The notes under the pieces were generated by a model. The model ran no database searches and was not told where the DNA came from. It saw only the letters and a list, made by a program, of their open reading frames with translations. From Hormiphora californensis (Eukaryota; Ctenophora; Tentaculata; Cydippida; Pleurobrachiidae): DNA of 64,000 nt. The position numbers and the translations under genes are program-made. Where the stretch lies: positions 4,854,796-4,918,795 of the forward strand of contig CM035354.1 of NCBI GenBank assembly GCA_020137815.1, written 5' to 3'. This document shows positions 44,953 through 63,000 of this stretch, piece by piece. The stretch's first letter is position 1, and the number at the start of each line of letters is the position of its first letter.

Positions 44953-47477
44953 ATGGTTGTATCTCGCTCGTCGGGAAACACTGGGAGCGAACGTAAGAAA
45001 GACTTGTTATGTCGAATAAAGTACTGCAATAGGCTACCCGATATCCCGTTTGACCCTAAATTCTTGGTCTACCCTTTTGATTCGAATCGTTTTGTTAAGG
45101 TAAGTTGATGTTAGTAGCTGTGAAAATGAATGTATTGCATAAAAAATGATGGTGAATTTATTGTTTGATTTATTACTCTTCACAATATTATTTCCCTCCT
45201 CAGTACCATCACACTTCATTGGAAGGAGACTTCAAACATGAACTTCACACAGAGGCAGACCTCGGCCTCGATGTCGATCTCATTTCCATGGACTTTGACC
45301 GAGAAAATGAGACCTCAAACTTCAATGAAATAGATGAGAAGTTGTTAGAAGATGAGGTGGCGCCCTCCAGTTCTGAAACATCCAAATCCCAACGTCGTGG
45401 TATCCAGGTATCCTGGTTACGAAGAACGGAGTACATTTCCTCAGAATACCGGCAGTTCCAGAATAAAGGACTGAGCACGGAGAACAAGATTGGAGTGTCT
45501 GTCAAAAAGAAACTACAAGGGAAGGATTTGTACAAGGACAGGGAATCCCAGATAGATGCGATCGAGCAGACGTTTGAGGCAGTCACCCAGACCATCCCTA
45601 ACAGAAAGAACGGTGTATACCCTGTGGAGGTGTCCCACGTGTTCCCTGATTTCGATAACTGGAGATATCCCTTCGCGCAGGTTATCTTCGACACCAAACC
45701 TATCCCAGTGGGGTGTGATCAGAAGGATATTGATAACCTTGAGAAGAAAATGGACAAAGCCATGATCAGAGGTAATGCATTAGGTGGTAGAGACTGGGTA
45801 GTAGGTGATATTAGACTGCAGTGGGGTAGTGAATTCCATGGTGGGGTAGTGAATTCCATGGTGGGGTAGTGAATTCCATGGTGGGGTAGTGAATTCCATG
45901 GTGGGGTAGTGAATTCCATGGTGGGGTAGTGAATTCCATGGTGGGGTAGTGAATTCCATGGTGGGGTAGTGAATTCCATGGTGGGGTAGTGAATTCCATG
46001 GTGGGGTAGTGAATTCCATGGTGGGGTAGTGAATTCCATGGTGGGGTAGTGAATTCCATGGTGGGGTAGTGAATTCCATGGTGGGGTAGTGAATTCCATG
46101 GTGGGGTAGTGAATTCCATGGTGGGGTAGTGAATTCCATGGTGGGCTAGTGAATTCCATGGTGGGGTAGTGAATTCCATGGTGGGGTAGTGAATTCCATG
46201 GTGGGGTAGTGAATTCCATAGTTTCCAAATTTCAGTTTTTATCTGGGTGGGTGTATTTTTATAACACAGAAGACACATTCCAGCAGAGAAAACACCATGT
46301 TTCTGCTCTTGAATAGCAATATGCATCCATCTGCCATCTGCGTCTCTTACCACTGCGTCGTGAAAGTCAAACACTATGTTTAAAATACACCTCCTGTTCT
46401 AGTATAATTACTCAATATGGACTAAAAATGTTATACAGCTCTTCTTCTTCTTCGTAGAGGCTGTCTCAGTCCTGTAAGGGGCTGATATATATAGCTGAGT
46501 TATACAGCATCTAAGGGGCTGAGAGAGTTATACTGCAGCTCTGTAGCCTCTATTTCTTTCAGGTATGGTGGATGACCAAGGACACCAGTTTGTAGTATAC
46601 TTCCTGCCTACCAACGAGACACTAGATAAACTGGACAAGAGGGGGGAGAGTGCAGTTGAGATGGAACAATTGGAATACAAGCTAGCCAGGGAGTATAACT
46701 GGACGGTCAATAATGATGAGAGCTCCAAAGGGTGAGTTTTGTGTGGCTCGCTTGTGTCTGAATAATCAGGTTTCATTTTACTGTCGCAATGTTTGAATGT
46801 TTACGATAACGAGCCTAACCCTATATTTCTTTCTATCCCAGATACGAGGAGAAGTTCTTCATTGTATGGAGGGATGGGAACGTGTATTATAACGAGCTAG
46901 GTACACGTGTCAAACTGACCAAGAGGAGATACAAGGGGAAGAAGAGAAACCAAATTAAATTGGTTGTCAGACCGAGGGAGTTGTTAGAGGGAGAGATCGC
47001 CAACTGGGTATGTGCCACGATTTTGATTCATTTCTTTCATAAATCAGAAATTCTAATTGATGTCTACTGTTTGTACTGTTTGTTATATCTCTAACACCAT
47101 ACTTTGTTAAACAGGAAGCGAGAATGAAGGCTCTTGAGAAAGCAGAACTGGAAGAACCGGTAGAGGAGGCGGTGGAGGGAGAGCAGAAGGAGGATGATAA
47201 GACGGAGGAGGAAGAGGAGGAAGATGATGACTTTGGAAGTCCCAAAATACAGTCACCCAATGTGGAAACTGGTATGTGAAGTTGTTTCATTTGATATTTG
47301 TATGACAGTTACAGAGCTGTTGTTACTATGGTAACCATCTCTTCAGAAACAGCTAAGAAGCAGCCGGAAGAATCCAAGAGTTCCTCAGAAGAGGAGGAGG
47401 AGGAGGAGGATGAAGCTAAGAATATCTTTGGTAGTGATGATGATGATGACGATGATGATATGTCACTGTTGAGATAA
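44953..47477 (+). CDS. PAF1: PAF1, RNA polymerase II-associated factor 1 (6 exons)
   Basis: Core subunit of the nuclear PAF1 complex, which acts in elongation and histone modification. Exons: 44953-45099, 45204-45771, 46563-46731, 46842-47007, 47115-47271, 47347-47477; 445 residues (human 531). Recognisable blocks are [56 protein letters not shown] and [12 protein letters not shown]; a Glu/Asp-rich tail follows. The tail is shorter than in vertebrates and lacks the long Ser/Asp region. All junctions keep frame with no breaks. ATG 44953 lies 3 nt after CACTCTCTAG. Intron 2 holds a 20-copy minisatellite starting 50 bp after the donor. First gene of the plus-strand cluster. Confidence 0.95.
45821..46220. 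repeat. 20-bp minisatellite, 20 copies, in PAF1 intron 2
   Basis: Twenty head-to-tail copies of GTGGGGTAGTGAATTCCATG. Only two visible changes occur (one G-to-C near 46146 and the final base). Such homogeneity implies very recent expansion. Long frames on the minus strand reading [20 protein letters not shown] repeats are by-products: 20 bp units open all three frames in turn. Confidence 0.97.
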
Positions 47478-48552
47478 AGAAGAGACAAGGACCTGACATG
47501 ATTTATATATTTTTTCCCCGCCCGGTGAATGCCGAAGGCATTCACCCGGATGCCTTTTGTAAAAAGGCATAGGGGTTTAGAATTCGACAATTTTATTTTA
47601 CATACTAGTGAAGTGTCACGCTTTTTTGTAACGTAACCCGCTCAGTTGCGAGGGACAACGATGTTGCTCCTTCATCAAATACTTCAATGGCACGTTTTCA
47701 GGAAATGTGAGCCGCGCAATGTGGCGCGCAATTTAGTGCTACTAAAACACAATGATTTGTTCTATACGGTTTGACTGATTCATAGATGATCGGAAATGCC
47801 TGTCCCGCCTTCCCATTAGATGGTTATGAAAATAAAGGTTGGCGGGGAAACATAGCATTATGAAACATAATGCAGTTATTCTTGTTTGTTGGATAAACAG
47901 TCTTTGTCTGGTGGATGAACTTTTATAGTGCGATTCGAGTGGCTTATGACCTAATGCGGTATGTCGGAAGAAGGACGTAATAGATGAGAATAAGAGACTA
48001 CTACTAGTAACTATCAAAAAATCCGGATAACCCGGAAATCAGTGCTTTTATATTCAAATAACTTGAAGATTCAAACCCGGAGACTCGTAGTTATCCAGGC
48101 TGGATTATTTTAGTTATTCGATTGACAAATCACTGATAATCTGCGGTAACATCCGGGTTTACATCTATTTCCTAGTGAGACGCTCTCAAACAAGTTACAG
48201 CCACCTCCTTCCCGCTTCCGGCCCATAAATCTCTCTCTGAGATGTGACGAGAGTTATTACAATTTTATTATTTGACTCAGACAGATAAGAGATAAGTAAC
48301 CTTGAGAGGACGACAGGATCAATGTTTTTACACTTGAATATTTCACTCACATTGCTTTTGCGGCGTATTATATTACATTTCAATGTCTCTCTCCCCTCTC
48401 TCTCTCTCCCTTCCTTCTCCCCCACATAACAAACAAGAGAGCATTCCCCTCTATTTCTTTGCTCAAGTATTATCTCACCCCCCCCCCCCCAAATGACTAA
48501 CAAGTCACTCAACTTCCTCTGTAGGCATGGTTAAATTGAATCCAATTATCGG
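47478..48552. other. Intergenic region between PAF1 and the FAM194-domain gene
   Basis: It contains a pair of perfect hairpins just after PAF1 (47520-47573), otherwise AT-rich sequence with short frames. Near 48390-48490 are CT-rich and poly-C tracts, followed by the acceptor CTTCCTCTGTAG (ending 48524) before the next gene. Confidence 0.6.
47520..47573. repeat. Two adjacent perfect hairpins 3' of PAF1
   Basis: GGTGAATGCC/GGCATTCACC with a 3-nt loop is followed directly by ATGCCTTTT/AAAAGGCAT with a short loop. The first begins about 45 bp after the PAF1 stop codon. They may belong to the PAF1 3' UTR or to a small repeat element. Confidence 0.75.
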
Positions 48553-55369
<6,817 letters not shown>

Positions 55370-56032
55370 AGGGATTGTGATTTTCTTTTATATACTCAGA
55401 GAGAAGGGGGTGGAGGATAGAGTGAGATAGAGTGAGATAGAGTGAGATAGAGTGAGATAGAGATAGAGATAGAGATAGAGACAGAGTGAGATAGAGTGAG
55501 ATAGAGATAGAGATAGAGATAGAGATAGAGATAGAGATAGAGATAGAGATAGAGGTAGAGATAGAGATAGAGATAGAGATAGAGATAGAGATAGAGATAG
55601 AGATAGAGATAGAGATAGAGATAGAGATAGAGATTTCAGAGAAATTCAGAGTTTCAGAATCAAAGAGAATTATTATTTTTGTAGTGATGTAAAGTTTGTA
55701 AATAGTGTATGATATATTGTATCGAGGTTTTCTTATTTATTACTTGAGAATAATATGCAGAATAATATTTGAATGTTTCTTATCTCTTACCCTCCTGCTG
55801 TACCCCACATCACCTTATATTGGCAACGCACCCTCCCTCACCTTCCGTCCTCTCTGAACAGTCTGACATCACCGCTCTGTTGTGTGTGTGCTTTCTAGTT
55901 GTTGTCAGTTGATTGAGCATGTCCCTTTCCGCTCCCTAACATCAATAACATTGTTTTCTCTCTCTCCCTAACACCGATATCTAACATTATAGCGGGTACG
56001 TGGTAGAGTGAGAATGTTACTAGAAAGGTGAG
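55370..56032. other. Gap between the FAM194-domain and coiled-coil genes
   Basis: It begins with an AGAGAT hexamer array, then AT-rich sequence. A CATTATAG acceptor ends at 55992, 40 nt before the next start codon. No canonical AATAAA was noticed directly after 55369. Confidence 0.6.
55408..55634. repeat. (AGAGAT)n hexanucleotide array
   Basis: About 225 bp: first AGAGTGAGAT units, then almost pure AGAGAT with one AGAGGT. It starts about 40 bp after the stop codon of the preceding gene, so it is probably in its 3' UTR or just beyond. Confidence 0.95.
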
Positions 56033-58573
56033 ATGGGTGATGACGAGAGTGCCAGTACTATCAGTGTGGACAGTGAGACGTATCAGGAGATACCACGGGA
56101 GAGAAAGGAATCACAGACTGTAGTTGAGGAATCGGTACCAACGGTTAGTCTAATTTGTAGGATCTGGTTAAGTTAGTATTGTGCTTTGTCTGAATCCAAA
56201 CACACCAAGATTTATAACATGGTTCATGTTTTGTTATAGGCGGGGGATGCAGTAATAACGCTGATTGATAGAGAGGAAGAGATAGCTGAACAACTGGCCA
56301 AAACAAATGCATTGTTACAACAGGCACTTACCTCAATACGGAGTGGAAAGGTGGGTTCTTGTTGAGACAGTTGGCAAAACAACTATTGCTCATTTCTCCG
56401 AAAGTAATGAGTTTGAAGTTCGCAGAATTGTATTGAAAGTTGCAATTCAATATTGTATTCCATACTTTCAATACATTATATTGTATTCCATATTCCTAGA
56501 CCCGGAGTTCCACGATACGAAAGAGAAGTGAGGAATGTGCAGGGAAGTTAGCGGACTTGGAGAGGAAGAATGAGAAACACGTGGAACAATACCAGGAGGT
56601 CCTGAACAGTACACAGGTACATGATGTTATTTAGTGTTCCTGTTCCACACACGATATTATATGGTAGAGTTTGTCTGGCTCAATCGGAACCCTATCTCAA
56701 ATATTGTAGGGACCCTCTCTCAAATGTTGTGTAAAAGAGGGTTGGAGTATGACAAAGTGGAGTGTGACACTGGAAACTTGCCAACTTCACAATATTTCTG
56801 AATCACTAACATGTTTCAGGCTCTTGACCGGGTATTACGAGAGAAACAGAGCATGATTGAGTCCCTACAGACAATGTGTGCGGATCTACCGAATAAAAAC
56901 AAAATGCTGCAAGAACAGGTAAATACAGGCCTTGTTCGACCCTCTCGGGACCCTCTTTTGATAATGATCACTAATCAGTCACTGATCTAGTAAAACCACG
57001 ATTAAATTTATATTTTGCTTTACCTCTTGTAATTCTAAAGTTAAGTGCTTCTTATACTGCTCTGATTACACTCTTTTAGTGGTTACCATTGACACTTTAA
57101 AAAGGGTGCATTATTTCAGTTGGATCGTGCGAACGAGAGGGGAGTAGCGCTCAGCACTTCACTCCGAGATAGCCAGTCCTTGGTAGAAAATCTATCATGT
57201 CAGGTATTTTCCAGAGTTCCGCTCTTCTTCTCTAATTATTGATTGCGGTGGTCTGTGGACCGTGTGGTTGTTTTGGTTATGTGGTCTCCTCCGTCTGCCC
57301 CTCTCTCTCCTCTGTCCACTGTCTCCTCCTCTGTCCCCCTCTCCCTTCCCCTCTCTTTATTGCACGTGTTACAGGTGACTGAACTAAAACGTTTTTACTC
57401 AATGGAGAGACAAGTTCGAAAGCAGCTGCAAGCAAAATTGCAAGTAGTAAGTTACCTCTCTCCCTCCCTCCCTCTCATTTTCTCAGATGCACATCATACG
57501 GAGTCTAATGGTTGAGACAGATGTAGGGACGCATGATTTTCCTGACCGTTTTGAGACCATAAAACAATTCATTATCTCATTCATGGAGCCGGTAACATGT
57601 TTCTCTCTCAGTGTGTCCGTGTCACAATATCCCACAACTCTGTCGTTGTGCAACTATCAAGTGATTGCTTGTTCGTCCTCTGTTCTCCTCATATACTGCA
57701 GAAATAAGAGATCTCTGTGGAGCGTTGATTTACCTCACTTGCTGTGTCCCACCCTGTGTCACATTTCTAAAACTACAATGACGGAGCGCGCGGGGACATG
57801 TCATTTGGAGAGTTCGCGCGCGGTGCTGGTCAAAGTACGCGCAGCGCCGCCTTGATTTCTATGGCATCCAAGTGCAACAGTCACATGGAGCGATTCGATC
57901 TGATGTCCTATGCTATCACGCTCCGTCATTCGTGAATATCCTAATCTTGTTCTTAACGAACCACACCCTCTCAGGTTGATCCAAGTTTCTTCTCCATGCG
58001 ATCTACGGGGAGCAGTGGAGGAGGAGGGTCCGGTGGTGGTGGTATGGAAAGTAGAGGGATTGAGCACTTGGGGACACCCGGGGCATCTCTAACAACACAA
58101 TCGGAATATCACCGGACACCACCGTACCATAACCAAGAACTCGAGTAGGTCTTGAGATCATGAGTTCCCTTATTACCATAGCTACCTTTTAATCTTATCA
58201 TGGTGACACCATGGTCCATGGTTCCTTTAGTCGCCTGACACTGTGTCCGCGCTTTGCTTTATAGTTTATGTAAAACAAATAAAGTATGAACAATTCAAAT
58301 GGTAACAAGGTCCATATTTCAGTGCAGCAAAACTGGCAGCCTCTCACGGGGAACAACAAGCACCTCCATCAGGAATGTTCTCTGACTACAGCTCTGGGTG
58401 AGTTCTTTTGTTTCCAAACCCTGTTACTAACTTCTAATTGCATCTCTGTCTATGTTCAGGACAAACCTTGTTTTGTTCAACCCCTTTTTATTTGTGCAAA
58501 AGGCAGTCTAGATTGGCAAGACAAACCATACTATACGAATTCATTGACTTCTGTTTGCAGGTGCAGAAACTAA
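56033..58573 (+). CDS. Small coiled-coil protein, unrecognised (9 exons)
   Basis: Exons: 56033-56143, 56240-56350, 56500-56616, 56820-56918, 57120-57203, 57375-57446, 57975-58144, 58323-58397, 58561-58573; about 283 residues. The first six exons are phase 0 and encode a long run of charged heptads (about residues 38-200, for example AEQLAKTNALLQQAL and KRFYSMERQVRKQLQ), so a rod-like coiled coil is likely. A Gly/Ser linker (GGGGSGGGG) and a polar tail follow. No membrane segment or signal peptide. I do not recognise the family; a cytoskeletal or trafficking scaffold is conceivable but unproven. An acceptor (ACATTATAG) ends 40 nt before the ATG. The last exon is only four codons, the least certain part. 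Confidence 0.72.
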
Positions 58574-58925
58574 ACCACATGAAACGATTGCTTCTACAAC
58601 TACGTGTATAATTGACAGTAACGACATTTTAAACATTTTTTGTATTTGATCCAGCTTTGAGAAAAGAACATGAACCCCTCTCTGAGTTATGATTACGTGT
58701 GTGTGTGTGTGTATTTGTTTGGGTTTTTTAATGTTTTCATATTACATGTCTGTCTGTGTGAGTGTGTGATCTTGAACTGTACAATATAAACCTGTCAAGT
58801 GCTTGTTTTCTTTAAAAAACACAATTTTAAATAAATTTTCTGATTTATCTTCTACCAAGAGTTGCGAGATATTTATAATCTCTGTCTACGAAAGCTCTCC
58901 TAATAACAAATTCTATATTTTAGCA
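58574..58925. other. Intercistronic gap before MRPL10
   Basis: AT-rich with a short (GT)n tract near 58697-58712 and T-runs. No canonical AATAAA on the + strand is obvious between the two stop and start codons. It ends with the acceptor TCTATATTTTAG, 2 nt before the MRPL10 ATG. Confidence 0.6.
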
Positions 58926-59940
58926 ATGTCAGTGGTACCGAATGGTCTGCGGCTACTCCGTCCCCTGGCAACAACCGCCATCACCCCCAGCCGGACTATG
59001 ACTGCAGTGGGTGCCACCTACAAGATGTCAAACACCCCCTGTTTCTATGACAGTAAGAGAAAGGTTGTTAAACCAGGGGCAGTTAGGAAGACTGATCTAC
59101 CAGAGAATATGAAGTTGAAGGACCGCTGGTGGTCCTCCTGTGTGGAGGATGTGTTTGAGAATCATCATACCATTATTGCTTTCCATTGTACCTACACACC
59201 GAGGATCAACTTTGAGTGAGTGATCAAGGTCCACAGTGCTATTGTTTGTTTGCTTGCTTGTTTGTTTGTAAGAGTTACCACTACTTTTATTAAATATAAT
59301 TTATCCCTGTGCAGTACACTAAACTAATATCATCTCTCTCCCTCTCGTTCAGGCAGAAGCTAAACTACGACTTGTTGGATAAGCTAGAAGGTACCAGTGT
59401 CCAGGGTAACATGTTTCCTAAGAGGATCATACTGAGCTACCTGAGAAGGACACCCCGGTTCAGGCATATGATCCCACTATTCCAACACCGAACTGGCCTG
59501 TTGTGGACCAATGATGCCGATGAGGTCGTCCAGATATGTCGGTAGGTAACTGGTATGGGGGCGGGGGGGGGGGTTGTTAGAGAATATACTGGCCTTCCCC
59601 GTTTAACCTAAAATGGCAGCTAAAAACGTGTCTTTCTTTCTCAATATTCCCATGGATTACAATACATGCCGGCAATACTTTTACCTTCCCTGACAGGGCA
59701 CTAAAAGAGACACAATACACGAAACATCTGACCCTGGGAGGCCTGGTCAATGGAACTCTGTACGGACCTACCGCCCTAATGGACACTGTGGGACTAAAGG
59801 ACAAATTGTCGGAACAGGCTGCCCTAATTGGCACACTCCAGGCGGCTAGCGGTCAGGAGTTGGTCCAAGCCCTGTCTTATAACCCTGCCATGTTGAACCT
59901 TGTGTTACAGTCACGGGGTGAGGAAGGAGAGGAGAAATGA
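58926..59940 (+). CDS. MRPL10: MRPL10 (uL10m), mitochondrial large-subunit ribosomal protein
   Basis: Exons 58926-59215, 59353-59541 and 59697-59940; 240 residues, near the human 261. uL10m anchors the L7/L12 stalk of the mitoribosome. The N-terminus is basic and rich in Ser, Thr and Leu without acidic residues for about 45 positions, as expected for a mitochondrial targeting peptide. The middle has the typical strand-helix order (IIAFHCTYT, KRIILSYLRR, ALKE...) and the LTLGGLVNGTLYG segment matches the family's LLGGCIDDTILS region. ATG 58926 lies 2 nt after TATATTTTAG. The next gene starts only 151 bp after the stop. Confidence 0.82.
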
Positions 59941-60091
59941 ACAATATTACTATTGGAATGTTTGTGACAAAGTTTTTTATTGGTTCTCTAACTTATTGTG
60001 AGAAAAAGGAATTGTTTGTTGTGTGCCCTAGTTTCGCTAACTCGCCCCCCCCCCCCCCCCTGCTAACTCTCTCACCCCTATATAGCTCAAA

Positions 60092-63000
60092 ATGCAATGC
60101 TGCCGGTCCTCTCTAGTCCGGGGTTCTGCACTCTCAACAACTCGATCTACCTCTTCAAGATCCCAGATTGGACCATTCTTTGAACCAAACACTAACGAGA
60201 CCATAACAAAACAACCAAAATGGTGGCATGGTAAGATAATCCTGATTTTCTTGTCACCATTTTTCATATCATCGAGATTTTCCAAATTCATGTTTATCAC
60301 TCATTTCAGAGTTAACATTAACCCCAATAATATCTCCCAGGACACCACAATAGAACAGTAGTTGACCAGGTGTTTGCAGATGCTCAGGAGAGGATGGAAC
60401 GTTACAATGACCTGGGCAAGATGAGAGGGAGACTACATTACAACGAGAAAAGGGTACTCCAAGTCATCAAAACACCTGGGGTAGGTAAACACGTGGTTTT
60501 CAAGGATAAATTATGCAGTAAATCACCAAAGTCACACATTATTCAAGTTATATTTCACTCTTCACAACTGTCTCTAACCGAAACATGGAAATGGTATCCA
60601 GATCTCGGTTTCACACTCGCAATCCTCTCCATCTCAACGCTCTCTCCGGGTATCGGTGTAAAGATAAAGTTGTGTAGAAGATGGCACAATAGAATCTTGA
60701 ACTCTACTCTCGCCACATCCCGTCCAATACATGTCCGTGGCCCGGCACCAAATGGTTGGTAAGGTGCCCTCTCTCTGTCCACCCTAAACTCATCATGATC
60801 CGGTCCCCATAGCTCCGGTAGATGGGCATACATGTTGAGACAGTGGACAATGGTAGTCCCCTTTGGAATAGTAACACCACACACCCTCGTGTTGTGAGAG
60901 AGAACTCGTCTCAGTCCTGGTACCGGTGCATAGAGTCTGAGTGTCTCCTGCATTAGCTGGTTTAGTCTTGGTAACCGTGCTAATTTCTCATAGCAACCAT
61001 CCTCCTCGTGCTCCTTCATAAAATCAGCAACTTCTTCCTTGGCGTACTCTTGTAGGTCACGTGACCTTGCCACGTGACCTAGAGCGAAGGTAACCACGTG
61101 GGCTATGGTCTCCTGACCTGCTATAAACATGGACAGCATCTCATCAACACGATCTTCAGGACTATCTGGATATCGTGCCATGATCTCATCCAACAAACAT
61201 CCTTCCCCTGGTGGTGATGATGTTTTGTCACCCAATTGATGCTGTGCCATGTGAGCCTCACAACTCGCCCTGAGACTTCTAACTGCGTCCCGTACCCTCT
61301 CCCTCTTCTCCCTCATGTCAGGTCTGATTCCTGCTAGAGGGATTCCGTGAGCGATAGCGGCACCCTGCAGAGCGGTCTCCAACCATGTACCAAACCTGTT
61401 GTTGGACCTGTTGGAGAGGGGACATTGAGTTTCACCTATAAAACCATGATCGTTTCTCTGAGAATAGAATATCACAACACAAAATGTTACTTACTCAGCA
61501 ACACTGTTGATATCCCAGTGGAAAGCAGTGAGTGCAATTACGTCACAGGCTGCAGCGTTAAGCCACTTGTTCATATCAACCACCACCCCGGTACCTTGTA
61601 GATTCCTCAATTTTGTAGTTAGCCGTTCTGCTACCAGGGTTATTTGTTGGAAGTACCGCTTTAGGTAGGTCCGGGTGAAGTACCTGCAGAGATATGATCT
61701 AATATAGTGTGAAGAGAAAACACGAGATGTTCATACAATAATACAAGTCAGAAAATTATTGATTTTAGAAACTTGGTGTATTTCAGATATAAGATGGATA
61801 TAATACTTGCTGTACGCTGATCTGTTCTCTCTCCACGTTTCATCTCCCTTGTTAATGAAAATACTCTTTCTACCACAGAACCGCTCTCCAAACAAATACG
61901 CCTGGAAAATATTGATTATTTTGTCCGTGGCTTGACCCTTACAAAGAAGATCATTCTTATGGTGCTTCAAAAAAAGAATACAGATTCCATGGCATGTGAT
62001 CTGTTTCTACCTCGGGTCGATTATCCAATTTCTTGTGAATGTTGCTGACTACTGTGTCTCTAATTGAGTCTGGATCACATATCAGTACCATGGGTCTCAC
62101 AGTGAACCACACCACAACTACCGGTCCATACTGCTTGTAGCAGGTGTGGAGGAAACTGAAACCTGTGGAACAACCTGTTAACTTCATCTACCAAGTAGCA
62201 CTGGAACTCTTTCAAAAGAATAAAAATACATACAATTAACTTATCCTAATATCTGTTGTTGAAAAGATCAATGATCACGCTGCCCCCCCCCCCTGTTGAT
62301 GTCCCTACCTGTCCGATCCTGTTCGTATTCTCGTTTCATGGTGACGATATTGCCCAGAAAGAAGGAATCTCTTGGAGGTCCTGGTATGTGTCTGTACTTG
62401 TGATGTCTGTAGCCCACCCACAGGCATACTGCAATGGGCACCAGGAAAACAATGGAGAGAAGGCACAAGCAAATCATTCAAACAGAAACGGGGGAAGAAG
62501 AGATTGTATGTGAGAGAGAGGGTGAGAGAGATCACTTTTGTCTTTTGTATCTACGGACGACACATGCACACACTCTATGTACTAACTCGTCCAGTACAAT
62601 GCACGTGCTGTATTGTCCAAAATATCAGTTGTGACATGTGTGTCCCTACATGAAGTTACAGGTTCCACCTCTGAATGTTAAACACTCAGTTTTTGCTTTG
62701 GAGTTATCAAAAACCAAACTTCTGAGTCTTGAGAGTTTTAGTGGTTATGCTTCAATTTTCCCGTTCAGGTCCAGAAGTTTCTCGATAAGTTACAGGAGGA
62801 TTTGTTAGCGGAACTTCCAGACCGGAAAGAAGAGGCTGATTTGGAGACTAGGAGACAAATGATGATTCTTAGTGGAAATGATAAACTATTTGGTTTGGAC
62901 CCCTTCAACTACAATCTTCAGGTAAGTAAATTGTGATTGAAAATGAAGATCAGTACATAAAACTCAGTACATAAAAGTTACAAAGTTGCCTTTTCAAATA

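Noticed and set aside
45719-46374. Three overlapping minus-strand frames with a repeated [20 protein letters not shown]
   Set aside because: A 20-bp tandem repeat opens all frames in turn; the array lies in a PAF1 intron with well-defined splice sites.
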